NCBI RefSeq assembly: GCF_000633355.1
Contig: NZ_AYMQ01000067.1
Coordinates: 1-46,482 of the forward strand
DNA length: 46,482 nt
DNA from: Serratia sp. H1w
GTDB taxonomy: Bacteria > Pseudomonadota > Gammaproteobacteria > Enterobacterales > Enterobacteriaceae
Reading direction: 5' to 3'
The notes below the pieces were generated by a model. The model had not been told where the DNA came from and searched no databases. It saw only the letters and a program-made list of their open reading frames with translations. Positions 19,501 to 30,249 of the stretch are shown in pieces. The position numbers and the translations under genes were made by a program. Every line of letters begins with the position of its first letter. The stretch's first letter is position 1.

Positions 19501-20505
19501 GGCAAACTTCAATTCCCGGCTGATTTGCGCGGCGATATCGGCCAACGTTGCCTGCGGTGCGACGTGCATCTCTACTGGCAGCACGTTAATGACCGGCCCG
19601 GCGGCACAAAGAGCGGCCGACCCCATACGACGCATAAAGATAAACCCGGCACTGTAGCTGGTTTGGCCCGTCAGGCGAGCGACCCACACGGCCACCAGCG
19701 CCATTGCCATATCGGCAGCGCTGAGCTGTTGTTGCTGGCCTGCGCTGACTAGTGGCGCAAAATCCTGCGCGGCACAGAACTGCGCCAAACGATGAATACG
19801 CGTGGAGGGTGCCTGCCCGGCCAACGGCTGAGGGCACAGGGTGGCAGGCGTAGGCAGCTGCCGTGCCTTGTTCAACCAAAACTCGGCGTCACGCTGGTAA
19901 CCCGGGGACTGCTGATACTGCTGATATTCCGCCACCACATCGCTGAACGGCGTAAACGGTGAAGGCTCCAGCTGCTGGTGTTGGCACAGTCGGGTGTAAA
20001 TATTGGCGATACGCCGAGCGATGGCGGTAAAGCTAAAGCCATCAACCACCAGATGGTGGTAACGCTGATACCAGAACCAGCGATCGTCAGCCAGACGCAT
20101 CAAGATATGGCGATAGAGCGGCTTACCGCTGCTCACCCGCAATTCGGCACCCAGATCGATCTGCATCAGCGCATGTGCCGCCGCTTCTGCATCCGCCGAG
20201 TCGCTTAAATCAACCCACTCCGCCGCAGCCAGCGGCATAGTGGCGTCGTAATACTGCATCGGCACACCATCACGCTCGACGAAACGCAACCGTAAGGTAT
20301 CCACTTCGGCCAAACCTAGAGCGATCGCCTGTAACAGGTGGTCTTTCTCCAGCGGGCCATTCAGTTCGATATAATGGGCGACCGCATAGGCATTACCGTA
20401 CGGCGAAATTTGATCGGCAACCCAAATACCGGGCTGCGCCGCTACCAATGGCAACTCAGCGCTAACAACCTGCTGCCCGGTGGGTAAAATAGAGGTTTCT
20501 GACAC
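16555..20505 (-). CDS. entF: Enterobactin synthase component F (NRPS C-A-T-TE)
   Basis: 1316 residues from the GTG at 20505, which has GGAG 8 bp upstream (E. coli EntF 1293). The longer open frame to 20664 covers ybdZ and is rejected. Domains in order: condensation (YHHLVVDGFSF), serine-activating adenylation (FTSGSTGRPKG, FDVSVWEFFW, MYRTGDVARW, LPLSANGKLDRK), carrier (ALGGHS, Ser ~1023) and thioesterase (GYSLGG, Ser ~1157, His in DCAHVD). It condenses dihydroxybenzoate with serine and cyclises the trimer. All core motifs are intact. No fepE follows it. Confidence 0.97.
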   Translation of the reverse strand: MSETSILPTGQQVVSAELPLVAAQPGIWVADQISPYGNAYAVAHYIELNGPLEKDHLLQAIALGLAEVDTLRLRFVERDGVPMQYYDATMPLAAAEWVDLSDSADAEAAAHALMQIDLGAELRVSSGKPLYRHILMRLADDRWFWYQRYHHLVVDGFSFTAIARRIANIYTRLCQHQQLEPSPFTPFSDVVAEYQQYQQSPGYQRDAEFWLNKARQLPTPATLCPQPLAGQAPSTRIHRLAQFCAAQDFAPLVSAGQQQQLSAADMAMALVAVWVARLTGQTSYSAGFIFMRRMGSAALCAAGPVINVLPVEMHVAPQATLADIAAQISRELKFARRHQRYDAEQVQRDLGRIGDSQPLYGTVFNFKMFDYQLDFAGIEGITHDLASGPVRDLEIALFIDEAGTLKIELLANAERYQLAELTEHLQRLPLLLRQFAAQPALPVSEADLLSEKDHALLAKVNDTTYPVPAQTLSGLLAEQADKTPHAPALADEHYRFNYRETREQVIALAQRLVAQGVQPGDIVAVALPRSVFLSLALMAIVEAGAAYLPLDTGYPDERLSMMLEDAVPRLIITDASQQARFVGQGEVLLYDAPLAADATALSPIQGPTPHHPAYIIFTSGSTGRPKGVLVGHQAIVNRLLWMQHQYPLTADDVVLQKTPCSFDVSVWEFFWPLMVGAQLVMAPPEAHRDPQQLQTLIDRHKVTTMHFVPSMLAAFVGALDSATAIAHCQPLRQVFCSGEALPAELCRLWQSRTQVPLHNLYGPTEAAVDVTWHPAFGDALAAVTGANVPIGLPVWNTGLRILDARLRPVPPGVAGDLYLTGVQLAHGYLARPDLTASRFVADPQGDGGRMYRTGDVARWLPDGAVEYLGRSDDQLKIRGQRIELSEIDHALLSLPGVRQAVAHALVLEGTVADAMGGDARQLVGYLVAQSDVQLDSEALRAALADRLPPHMVPIALVEMAELPLSANGKLDRKALPQPQTGASKAGREPEPGLESDIAAVFARLLQREQVFADDDFFALGGHSLLAMRLAAELRRDLGKAVSVGQVMVASKVEQLAQLLAEERTQEEADQCGFDSVLPLRVTEGPTLFCLHPASGFSWQFSVLPRYIDQHWSLVGIQSPRPDGPLALGEDMDQVCDAHLATVLQVQPHGPYHFIGYSLGGTLAQGIAARLQARGEEVAFLGLLDTYPPETQNWDVMLDDNVLKEVQREREQFLAVSEDTLDPALGETRVAMFDNIEANYADSVRLLSRTHTAQFQGQATLFVAKRTLQAGMDVQQTWAEYVDALQVFELDCAHVDIVSPASFKVLGPLLNRVLRAL

Positions 20506-20534
20506 GACGTTTGCTCCAGTTGTCGTTATTTGCT

Positions 20535-20741
20535 TCAAGCCTGAGACTGTGCTGCGGGCCGCATATCCTGCCAATGTTGCTCCAGCCAATGGACACAGTG
20601 CTCGCGGGAGTCTGGGCCAAACACGCTGACCCAGCCTGTCGGGATGGCGCTGAAATCCGGCCACAGGCTGTAAAGCTGCTGGTCATTACGCAGGACGTAG
20701 CAAATTTGCTGCTCATCATCGAACGGGTTCAAGGTTTCCAT
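20535..20741 (-). CDS. ybdZ: MbtH-like protein YbdZ
   Basis: 68 residues from the ATG at 20741, behind AAGGAG. The MbtH-family pattern is clear: NPFDDE near the N-terminus, YSLWPDFSAIPTGW in the middle, and a paired-tryptophan tail (HWLEQHW.DMRP). Such proteins bind and support NRPS adenylation domains, here EntF, whose gene starts 29 bp downstream. The gap to fes is 10 bp, giving the order fes-ybdZ-entF as in E. coli. Confidence 0.95.
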   Translation of the reverse strand: METLNPFDDEQQICYVLRNDQQLYSLWPDFSAIPTGWVSVFGPDSREHCVHWLEQHWQDMRPAAQSQA

Positions 20742-20751
20742 TACTTGCTCC

Positions 20752-22113
20752 TTAAGCGTGAAGAGGGTCGGCCGAGGGGTTAGGTTCGGCAAGGCGGTTG
20801 GTCTTATCCGCCCAGTGAGCCAACAAGCCATCCATCAGGCCGCCGCGCCAGCACAAGGCATCATGCCCCCCCTCTACCAGCCGATATTGCACCTGATGTC
20901 CGGTGGCGCTTAACAGAGCCGCCATCTGGTCGTTAACCCGGTGGACCAGTTTTTCATGCGATCCGGCTTCTAAAAATACCTTCAGCTTGCCGCGAGCCCC
21001 CAACTGCCGCTCTTCTACCTGACGGATCAGCCAGCAGGCATCCTCAGGCACGCTCGGCAGCTGCAACATATCGCGGCGAGGCCACCAGAAAGAGCCCGAT
21101 TGGCTGATGGTGGCACCAAAATATTCCGGCCAGCGCAGACCCGCGTAGAGCGATCCCAGGCCACCAAAGCTTTGTCCGGCGACCACAGTGCTGACAGCCT
21201 CACGGCTGTGCGGTGCCCAGTCGGCCAGTTGCGGTAATAGCTCTTCCTGCAACGCCAGCCAGAATTCGTCGTTACAGGTCAGTTCCCGCGCACGGTGTTG
21301 CTGGTCTATCACATCGATCAGCAGGTAAACCGCTTCTGGCAATTGGCCAGCACGTGTCAGCTGCATCAGTGGATCCCAAACCGGCATCTGTCTGGCCCAG
21401 AATTGGCCATCGAGCAAAATAGCCAATGGCCGCTCCGCCGGATGACTTTCACCAGTGGTGTAAACCCAGACGTGGCGGGAAGTCCCTAATCGCTGACTAT
21501 GCCAGGTATACCGTTGCAGTTTGGCTGGAGGAGCAGGCGTGCAGCGCCCGCTGGTCACCGCATAGTTGTCGAAATCTTGCCAGGCTGGCTGCTGAGGTGC
21601 CTGCGGCATATGCAGGCCAGAGAGATAATGCCCCCCCACGCCGGGCCAGGCGCGGTAAGGATTAAGCAGATCGTGAGTTGCGCTGGCAAACACCTGTTGC
21701 CACCAATGGCGGGTGGAATGCATGTTGGCGTGAGTATTGTTTCCCTGCGGTTCGAACGGGCGATCCACCATGCTGGGGATAAAACAGTAGCTGCCGCGCC
21801 AGTCGCCTTGCAGCTCGGTTTGCCAATACCAGACATCCGAGCCGGTTAATCGCTCTAAACTTTGTGGGGGCGACGCTTGATGATGATCGGTGAGGCAGTT
21901 GACATGGATCCAAACCCGCCGATAGGCCGAGGTAAGTTCACCGCCCTGAGGGTCGCGCCATAAGAACGTCACCTTCCATCTGCCATTATCCAGCGGCTCC
22001 ACCAAAGGGGTACCACGCCGGGCGATGTCCAGCCACCAACCGTGGCTCCCTGCATGCTTGCTCGCCAATAACGTACTGCTTGCTGGTTGTTGTTCAGTTT
22101 TCAAAACGCCCAC
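20752..22113 (-). CDS. fes: Enterobactin esterase Fes
   Basis: 453 residues from a GTG at 22113, longer than the 400 or fewer of E. coli. The extra ~45 N-terminal residues have no good ribosome site, so the true start may differ. The N-terminal domain (WKVTFLWRDPQGG, GSYCFIP) is followed by an alpha/beta-hydrolase esterase. Visible motifs are LLDGQFWARQMPVW, the nucleophile Ser in VVAGQSFGGLGSLYAGLRWP, and EGGHDALCWRGGL with the catalytic His. It hydrolyses ferric enterobactin in the cytosol to free iron. It is the first gene of fes-ybdZ-entF, divergent from fepA. Confidence 0.93.
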   Translation of the reverse strand: MGVLKTEQQPASSTLLASKHAGSHGWWLDIARRGTPLVEPLDNGRWKVTFLWRDPQGGELTSAYRRVWIHVNCLTDHHQASPPQSLERLTGSDVWYWQTELQGDWRGSYCFIPSMVDRPFEPQGNNTHANMHSTRHWWQQVFASATHDLLNPYRAWPGVGGHYLSGLHMPQAPQQPAWQDFDNYAVTSGRCTPAPPAKLQRYTWHSQRLGTSRHVWVYTTGESHPAERPLAILLDGQFWARQMPVWDPLMQLTRAGQLPEAVYLLIDVIDQQHRARELTCNDEFWLALQEELLPQLADWAPHSREAVSTVVAGQSFGGLGSLYAGLRWPEYFGATISQSGSFWWPRRDMLQLPSVPEDACWLIRQVEERQLGARGKLKVFLEAGSHEKLVHRVNDQMAALLSATGHQVQYRLVEGGHDALCWRGGLMDGLLAHWADKTNRLAEPNPSADPLHA

Positions 22114-22181
22114 TCATTGTGTTGTTGGCAAGGCACGCCGTGCGACTCACCGGTTCCCAAATGCCAAACGGCATAAGGAAT

Positions 22182-22200
22182 ACTATTGATAATTATTTGC
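22182..22200. promoter_or_regulatory. Fur-like box between fes and fepA
   Basis: ACTATTGATAATTATTTGC matches the Fur consensus at 13 of 19 positions. It lies about 70 bp upstream of fes and 210 bp upstream of fepA. The remainder of this ~300 bp divergent region shows no second clear Fur site; fepA has a long leader. Confidence 0.7.
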
Positions 22201-22409
22201 ATTTGCAATAGTGTATACAGGCTCCAAATAGAGCCGGCATTCTTCAACAGGGATGGGTGCCGTATTATTGAACGGCATTTTGTGGTCAGCCAGCCTGGCT
22301 CATGAGTTCCGTTGCAATTTTCGACTACACAATAAAACTACAACAAACCGTTCCGTTACCGGCTTGCACACAGCGCCGCGTAAGGAAGGTTGTTAGGTAG
22401 GAACCTAAA

Positions 22410-24707
22410 ATGAATCGGAAGTTATCTCGTTATTCTTTAGCCACACTCATCGGGTTAGGATTGGGCACGTCTGCATTTTCCGTTACGGTCAATGCCGAGC
22501 AAACGGCCACCGCCTCAGGCAGCGCTGCGCAGTCTGAGAAAAATAAAAAAGAAGCCGCCGCTGAAGATGTCATTGTAGTCACCGCTGCCAAGCAAAACCT
22601 TCAGGCTCCCGGCGTTTCCACCATCACCGCCGAAGAAATCAAACGACGCCCTCCGGCTCGTGATATCAATGAATTAATCCGCACCATGCCGGGGGTAAAC
22701 CTGACCGGTAACTCCACCAGCGGCCAGCGCGGCAACAACCGCCAGATCGATATCCGCGGCATGGGGCCAGAAAACACCTTGATCCTGATCGATGGCAAAC
22801 CTGCCAGCAGCCGCAACTCGGTGCGTCAGGGCTGGCGTGGCGAGCGTGATACCCGTGGCGATACCGCCTGGGTGCCACCGGATATGATCGAGCGTATCGA
22901 AGTCCTGCGTGGCCCAGCGGCTGCCCGCTACGGTAATGGCGCAGCAGGCGGCGTAGTCAACATCATCACCAAGAAGACTACCCAGGAGCTGCACGGCACC
23001 CTGAACGGTTATTTCAACGTGCCGCAGCACAAAGAGGAAGGTTCGACCAAGCGTACCGATTTCAGCCTTTCTGGCCCGTTAAGCGACCAGTTGAGCTTCC
23101 GCCTGTTCGGTGGCTACAGCAAAACGCAGGCCGACGCCTGGGATATTAACCAGGGGCATCAGTCCGAGCGTACCGGCACCTATGCCAATACCCTGCCCGC
23201 GGGCCGCGAAGGGTTGATCGACAAAAATATCGATGCCCTGCTGCACTGGGAATTTGCCCACTTACAGTCATTGGAATTCCAGTATGCCTATGGCCGTCAG
23301 GGCAACCTGTACGCCGGGGACACGCAAAACACCAATACCAATGCGTTGGTACAAAGTAACTACGGTAAAGAGACCAACCGTATGTATCGCGAAACCTATG
23401 CGGTCAATTATCGCGGGACATGGGATAGTGGTGTAAGCACCACCAACTATGTCCAGTTTGAGCGTACCCGCAATACCCGTTTAGCCGAAGGGCTGGCCGG
23501 GGGTACCGAAGGGATCTTCTCCAGCGACAGCTATAACACCACCCGTCTGGACGATTTCCTGGCGCACAGCGAAATCAGCATTCCCTTCGATATGTGGGTG
23601 CCACAAACCGCAACGCTGGGTACCGAGTGGAATCAACAGAAGATGAAGGATCCGTCTTCAACCACCCAGTCGTTGACCGGCACCAATACCGGTGGCGCCA
23701 TTCCTGGTACCGACAGCACCAACCGCAGCCCGTATTCCTCCGCAGATATCTTCTCGCTGTTTGCCGAAGATAATATCGAGCTGACCGACACTACGATGCT
23801 GACTCCAGGCATGCGTTACGATCACCACTCCGAGGCCGGTAACAACTGGAGCCCATCGCTTAACCTGTCACAGGAATTGGGCGATCTGTTTACCCTGAAA
23901 ATGGGCATCGCTCGTGCCTACAAGGCACCCAACCTGTTCCAGAGCAACGGCAATTACATTCTCTACAGTAAAGGCCAAGGCTGCGCCGCCAGTGCGACGG
24001 GAACCGGGTGCTACCTGGTAGGTAACGACGATCTGAAGGCCGAGAACAGCGTCAACAAAGAGATCGGGCTGGAATTCCACTATGAAGGTTGGCAGGCCGG
24101 TATCACCTACTTCCGTAATGATTATCGTAACAAGATCGAGGCTGGCTACTCGCCAACGGCCTCTACCGCCAGCAAAACCGATATCTATCGCTGGGAGAAC
24201 GTGCCTAAAGCGGTGATCCAGGGCCTGGAAGGGACGTTGAACGTGCCGGTTAGCGAAACCGTAGCCTGGAACAACAATGCCACCTACATGATTGAAAACG
24301 AGAATAAAACCACCGGTGATTACCTGTCGATTATTCCCAAGTTCACCATCAACTCAACCCTGAGCTGGCAGGCCACGCAGGATCTGTCATTGCAAACCAC
24401 CGCAACCTGGTACGGCCGTCAGAAGCCGAAGAAGTACAACTACCGTGGCGAACCTACCACTGGCCCGGAAACCCGTGAGGTTAGTCCTTACGCGATCTTT
24501 GGCCTGAGCGGTACCTATGCGTTGACTAAAAATGTCAGCGTGACGACGGGGATCGACAACATGTTCGACAAACGTCAGTTCCGTTCCGGTAACTCGCAAA
24601 ACGTGGGTAACCCGATCACCGGGGCAGTCAATATCTACGGCGCAGGGGCGGCAACCTATAACGAACCGGGCCGGACTTACTTTATGAGCCTGAACACCCA
24701 GTTCTGA
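22410..24707 (+). CDS. fepA: TonB-dependent ferric enterobactin receptor FepA
   Basis: 765 residues (E. coli FepA 746). A signal peptide ends near residue 29 (SVTVNA). The TonB box VIVVTAA lies at residues 54-60. The plug domain follows (PGVNLTGNSTSGQRGNNRQIDIRG..., VLRGPAAARYGNGAAGGVVNI), then a 22-strand barrel ending in GRTYFMSLNTQF with the C-terminal Phe. It imports ferric catecholate siderophore across the outer membrane using TonB energy. No entD-type PPTase lies downstream as it does in E. coli. An IroN-like receptor is the alternative, but locus context favours FepA. Confidence 0.95.
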   Translation: MNRKLSRYSLATLIGLGLGTSAFSVTVNAEQTATASGSAAQSEKNKKEAAAEDVIVVTAAKQNLQAPGVSTITAEEIKRRPPARDINELIRTMPGVNLTGNSTSGQRGNNRQIDIRGMGPENTLILIDGKPASSRNSVRQGWRGERDTRGDTAWVPPDMIERIEVLRGPAAARYGNGAAGGVVNIITKKTTQELHGTLNGYFNVPQHKEEGSTKRTDFSLSGPLSDQLSFRLFGGYSKTQADAWDINQGHQSERTGTYANTLPAGREGLIDKNIDALLHWEFAHLQSLEFQYAYGRQGNLYAGDTQNTNTNALVQSNYGKETNRMYRETYAVNYRGTWDSGVSTTNYVQFERTRNTRLAEGLAGGTEGIFSSDSYNTTRLDDFLAHSEISIPFDMWVPQTATLGTEWNQQKMKDPSSTTQSLTGTNTGGAIPGTDSTNRSPYSSADIFSLFAEDNIELTDTTMLTPGMRYDHHSEAGNNWSPSLNLSQELGDLFTLKMGIARAYKAPNLFQSNGNYILYSKGQGCAASATGTGCYLVGNDDLKAENSVNKEIGLEFHYEGWQAGITYFRNDYRNKIEAGYSPTASTASKTDIYRWENVPKAVIQGLEGTLNVPVSETVAWNNNATYMIENENKTTGDYLSIIPKFTINSTLSWQATQDLSLQTTATWYGRQKPKKYNYRGEPTTGPETREVSPYAIFGLSGTYALTKNVSVTTGIDNMFDKRQFRSGNSQNVGNPITGAVNIYGAGAATYNEPGRTYFMSLNTQF

Positions 24708-24715
24708 TTTTGAAC

Positions 24716-24736
24716 GGGCGCAGCATGCTGCGCTCC
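24716..24736. repeat. REP-like GC palindrome
   Basis: Contains the perfect palindrome GCGCAGCATGCTGCGC, 10 bp after the fepA stop. Related elements occur at 25422, 27967 and 32256, always just after a gene. Confidence 0.65.
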
Positions 24737-24772
24737 TAGGTTATGAGCCCGGTCGGGTTCGTCAGTCATCTC

Positions 24773-24801
24773 AGCGCGGCACATATGCCGCGCTTTTTTT
24801 T
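24773..24801 (+). terminator. fepA terminator
   Basis: AGCGCGGCA-CATA-TGCCGCGCT forms a 9-bp perfect stem followed by eight T residues. Confidence 0.92.
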
Positions 24802-24864
24802 GCCCTTTTCGCTATCACGCTACCGCGGGTTTCGGGTTACAGTAGCGGCGACAAAGGAGAATAC

Positions 24865-25407
24865 ATGGATCCGCAGCAACAAATTATTGATTGGTTACGC
24901 CAAGATAGCGAGCGTATGCAGGCATTGTGCACCGTTCGGCGGCTTGGTCTGCACGACTGGTGCCTAGGGGCAGGTTTTGTACGCAATCTGGTATGGGACC
25001 GGCTGCATGGCTTTACGACCAGCACGCCACTCAACGATATCGATGTGATCCATTTCGATCCGCGCCATAACGACGCCGAGCGCGACCAGATGCTGGAGTC
25101 ACGCCTGCTGGAATGGATGCCGCAACCTTGGTCGGTAAAGAATCAGGCGCGGATGCACCTGCGCAGCAATCGTGCTCCCTATCGCGACAGCGAAGATGCC
25201 ATCAGTTACTGGACAGAGATCGAAACTGCCATAGGTGCCAGATTGCAGGCCGACGACAGTATCCAACTGGTCGCCCCTTTTGGCCTACAGGCACTGTTCA
25301 ACAACACCATCACCTTCAACCCCAAGAGCAACAACCAGCTCGCTTTCGAACAGCGCGTAGCGGAAAAACGGTGGCTTGAGCACTGGCCAAAGCTCAAACG
25401 GGTGTAA
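24865..25407 (+). CDS. Nucleotidyltransferase-family protein
   Basis: 180 residues; GGAG lies about 6 bp before the ATG. GAGFVRNLVWD (residues ~36-46) and NDIDVIHFD (~57-65) are the G-x-x-R-N and D-x-D elements of the small nucleotidyltransferase family sometimes called NTP_transf_6 (DUF925). The substrate is unknown. It is monocistronic by position, between the fepA terminator and a REP-like palindrome. Confidence 0.75.
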   Translation: MDPQQQIIDWLRQDSERMQALCTVRRLGLHDWCLGAGFVRNLVWDRLHGFTTSTPLNDIDVIHFDPRHNDAERDQMLESRLLEWMPQPWSVKNQARMHLRSNRAPYRDSEDAISYWTEIETAIGARLQADDSIQLVAPFGLQALFNNTITFNPKSNNQLAFEQRVAEKRWLEHWPKLKRV

Positions 25408-25421
25408 ATACTTATTACGTA

Positions 25422-25443
25422 GGGGGGCCGCATGCTGCGCCCG
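25422..25443. repeat. REP-like GC element, imperfect
   Basis: GGGGGGCCGCATGCTGCGCCC shares GCATGCTGCGCCC with the other palindromes. The left arm has lost part of the symmetry. Confidence 0.5.
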
Positions 25444-25498
25444 ATAAAGTTTTGCCGCAATCTGCCGATACTTCCTGCAAGATACCAGGGAGAAATTT

Positions 25499-25948
25499 AT
25501 GTCGGCTAATATTACGATGATTGTGCCTATCAAGAACCCTATTGCCGGGGTCAGCGAAGTTTTCACCGCCACCGGCAAAGGTGGGGCTGCACTGATGGCA
25601 GCACCGGTTAATAATGCCCCAGAAGCGGGGAAGGCCAAAAAAACCGACAATGATGCACCGGTGGCTCCGAAAGATAGCAGCGCGGCCTCGCGTATTTCAG
25701 CACTGTTCAAGCAGATCCAGAACTTGCAGCAAAAGCTCGTTGAGCTGCAAAACTCGGATGGCGACGCCAAGCAGATCGAACAGCAAAAACAGCTGATCAT
25801 GAGCCAGATCCAGATGCTCCAGGCCGAGATCGCACGCATTCAGCAACAAGAAATGGAACAGCAGCAGCAAGAGCAGATGGCCAAGGCCATGCAAGGTGAT
25901 GGCATCAACCGCCCGACGGCAGACAACGCCGTGGATGTTTATATATAA
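25499..25948 (+). CDS. FlxA-like coiled-coil protein
   Basis: 149 residues, with AGGGAG about 8 bp before the ATG. The first ~60 residues are low in secondary-structure signal (Ala, Pro and Lys rich). Residues ~62-130 form a Gln/Glu-rich coiled coil (ISALFKQIQNLQQKLVELQ and onward, with a QQEMEQQQQEQM stretch), the pattern of the FlxA-like family. E. coli FlxA is FliA-controlled, but no sigma-28 promoter is evident to me here. Function unknown. Its end is 2 bp from the convergent yfeR. Confidence 0.65.
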   Translation: MSANITMIVPIKNPIAGVSEVFTATGKGGAALMAAPVNNAPEAGKAKKTDNDAPVAPKDSSAASRISALFKQIQNLQQKLVELQNSDGDAKQIEQQKQLIMSQIQMLQAEIARIQQQEMEQQQQEQMAKAMQGDGINRPTADNAVDVYI

Positions 25949-25950
25949 AC

Positions 25951-26871
25951 CTAGTAATCGGCCTGCTGCTCACGCCGTTGCTGTAGCCGTTCCGCTTGTT
26001 CGCGCACGATCTGCCAGATCACCTCCGCCGCCGGCGTCAGTGAACGGTTCTTACGCCGTACCAGCATCAATGCCCGGTTGATTTCCGGTACCAAACGCCG
26101 TACCGCCAGTTGCCCTCCTTCCGGCAGCGGTAATGCCAAAGCAGGGAAAATACTGACACCGATCCCCGCTGTAACCATGGGGAACAGCGTGGCCGGGTGG
26201 CCAATCTCCTGCACTACCTGCGCATTCACCCGTTGCTGACGTAGCGCGCTATCAATCAGCGGGCGGCTGCCGGACGCATAGTCCTGCAACACCAGACGGC
26301 AACCATTCAGCGCCGACCATTCCACCGTTTGCAAGGCAGCAAACGGATGGTCGTTACGGCACAGCAACAAAAAGGGCTCATGCAGGATCGGTTCACAGTC
26401 CAGATCCACCGCCTGCACCGGATCGACCACAATGCCAAAATCCACCTCGGCGTTGCGGATACTTTGCAGCACCTGCTGTTGCGGCTGGTCGCGTAACAGA
26501 AAACGGATCTCTGGATATTGCTGTTCGCCTGCGGCGATGCACTGTGGCATCAGATGGGCGGAAATAGTCTGGCTCGAGGCGACGCGCACCGTGCCACTGC
26601 GTTGCACACCAAAGCTGCGGGCATCCAGCAAAGTGGCCTGAAGTTCATCCAGCAAGCGCTCAACGCGCTTGGCAAGCCGTTGTCCAGCCTCGGTGAGGAT
26701 CACCTCACGCGTGGTGCGATCCAATAACCGCACGCCCATTTCCGCCTCCAACTCCTTGACGCTGTGGCTGACCGCTGACTGCGATAGTCCGATAGCTTCA
26801 CCTGCGCGGCTAAAGCTGCCATGCCGGGCGATTGCAACAAAGATCCGTAGTTGTTTGAGAGAGTAATTCAT
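25951..26871 (-). CDS. yfeR: LysR-family regulator YfeR
   Basis: 306 residues. An N-terminal winged helix-turn-helix (residues ~1-60: [38 protein letters not shown]) is followed by a LysR substrate-binding domain. It is divergent from a YfeH-type symporter gene, the yfeR/yfeH arrangement of E. coli next to ypeB-ligA. It therefore probably controls the symporter. The inducer is unknown. Confidence 0.88.
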   Translation of the reverse strand: MNYSLKQLRIFVAIARHGSFSRAGEAIGLSQSAVSHSVKELEAEMGVRLLDRTTREVILTEAGQRLAKRVERLLDELQATLLDARSFGVQRSGTVRVASSQTISAHLMPQCIAAGEQQYPEIRFLLRDQPQQQVLQSIRNAEVDFGIVVDPVQAVDLDCEPILHEPFLLLCRNDHPFAALQTVEWSALNGCRLVLQDYASGSRPLIDSALRQQRVNAQVVQEIGHPATLFPMVTAGIGVSIFPALALPLPEGGQLAVRRLVPEINRALMLVRRKNRSLTPAAEVIWQIVREQAERLQQRREQQADY

Positions 26872-26967
26872 GTGTTTTATTCATAGATGAATGCAATAAA
26901 TCAATTTTATTATTATATGCCGCCACGCAACAATGGACGCATCGATTTTTACCCCGAGTATGCCGCG

Positions 26968-27960
26968 ATGAAATTCTTGCCCGACCGTTTCACCCTGACG
27001 CTGATAGCTACTGTGCTGCTGGCTTCCTTTTTACCCGCACGCGGCGAGTTTGTCGGTTGGCTCAATGGGTTGACCATTGCTGCCATCGCCCTGCTGTTTT
27101 TTATGCACGGTGCCAAACTGTCCCGCGAAGCGATCCTGGCGGGCAGCAATAACTGGCGCTTACACCTGTGGGTGATGTGCAGCACTTTCCTGGTGTTCCC
27201 ATTGCTGGGCGTATTGTTCAAATGGTGGTCTCCCATCAACGTCAGCCCCGAGCTGTATTCCGGCTTTATCTACCTATGCATTCTGCCTGCCACCGTACAA
27301 TCGGCCATAGCCTTCACTTCGCTGGCCGGAGGCAACGTCGCGGCGGCGGTATGCAGTGCGTCCGCCTCAAGCCTGTTGGGGATTTTTGTCTCCCCCTTGT
27401 TGGTTGGTCTGCTGATGAATGTGCACGGTGATACCGCCAGTCTGCAACAGGTGGGGTCTATTGTGTTGCAACTGTTGGTGCCTTTTGTGGCCGGGCATCT
27501 TTCACGCCCGCTGATCGGCAACTGGATCGAGCGTAATCGCAAGCTGATTGGCAAAACCGATCAGACTTCAATTCTGCTAGTGGTTTACGCCGCATTCAGC
27601 GAGGCGGTAACACATGGCATCTGGCATCAGGTCGGCATTGGTTCGCTGGTGTTTATTGTAGTGTTCAGTCTGGTACTGCTGACGCTGGTGCTGCTAGTGA
27701 ATACTTACATGGCGCGCTGGCTGGGGTTCAGCAAGCCCGATGAGATCACCATTGTGTTCTGCGGGTCCAAGAAAAGCCTGGCCAATGGCATTCCGATGGC
27801 CAACATTCTGTTCCCGGCAGCCAGCGTAGGGATGATGGTGCTGCCGCTGATGATCTTTCATCAGGTGCAGTTGATGACTTGCGCCGTGCTGGCCAAACGC
27901 TACCAGAAACAGCAGCAGGCAAGACAGGCAATACTGAACGCCAAAGCGGCGGAGGGATAA
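26968..27960 (+). CDS. yfeH: Putative solute:Na+ symporter YfeH (SBF-like)
   Basis: 330 residues if started at the ATG at 26968 (MKFLPDRFTLTLIATVLLAS, aligning with the 332-residue E. coli YfeH). The frame opens earlier at 26887, and neither start has a strong ribosome site. About ten hydrophobic segments are seen. Conserved blocks include FFMHGAKLSREAI, TVQSAIAFTSLAGGNVAAAVC and FCGSKKSLANGIPMANILFP of the bile-acid:sodium-symporter superfamily. The substrate is unknown; control by YfeR is inferred from the divergent layout. Confidence 0.85.
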   Translation: MKFLPDRFTLTLIATVLLASFLPARGEFVGWLNGLTIAAIALLFFMHGAKLSREAILAGSNNWRLHLWVMCSTFLVFPLLGVLFKWWSPINVSPELYSGFIYLCILPATVQSAIAFTSLAGGNVAAAVCSASASSLLGIFVSPLLVGLLMNVHGDTASLQQVGSIVLQLLVPFVAGHLSRPLIGNWIERNRKLIGKTDQTSILLVVYAAFSEAVTHGIWHQVGIGSLVFIVVFSLVLLTLVLLVNTYMARWLGFSKPDEITIVFCGSKKSLANGIPMANILFPAASVGMMVLPLMIFHQVQLMTCAVLAKRYQKQQQARQAILNAKAAEG

Positions 27961-27966
27961 TCTGAC

Positions 27967-27989
27967 GGGCGCAGCATAGTGTTGCGCCC
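27967..27989. repeat. REP-like GC palindrome, variant
   Basis: GGGCGCAGCAT-AGTGT-TGCGCCC lies 7 bp after the yfeH stop and just ahead of the convergent ypeB. It can serve as a bidirectional stop or barrier. Confidence 0.6.
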
Positions 27990-27995
27990 ATCGGT

Positions 27996-30235
<2,240 letters not shown>

Positions 30236-30249
30236 TCACCATCAAAGAT

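Noticed and set aside
20506-20664. Longer N-terminus for entF
   Set aside because: It would overlap ybdZ in another frame; the conserved EntF N-terminus begins at the GTG at 20505 behind GGAG.
24865-25407. entD-like PPTase expected next to fepA
   Set aside because: The gene has nucleotidyltransferase motifs (GAGFVRN, NDIDV) and none of the PPTase motifs.
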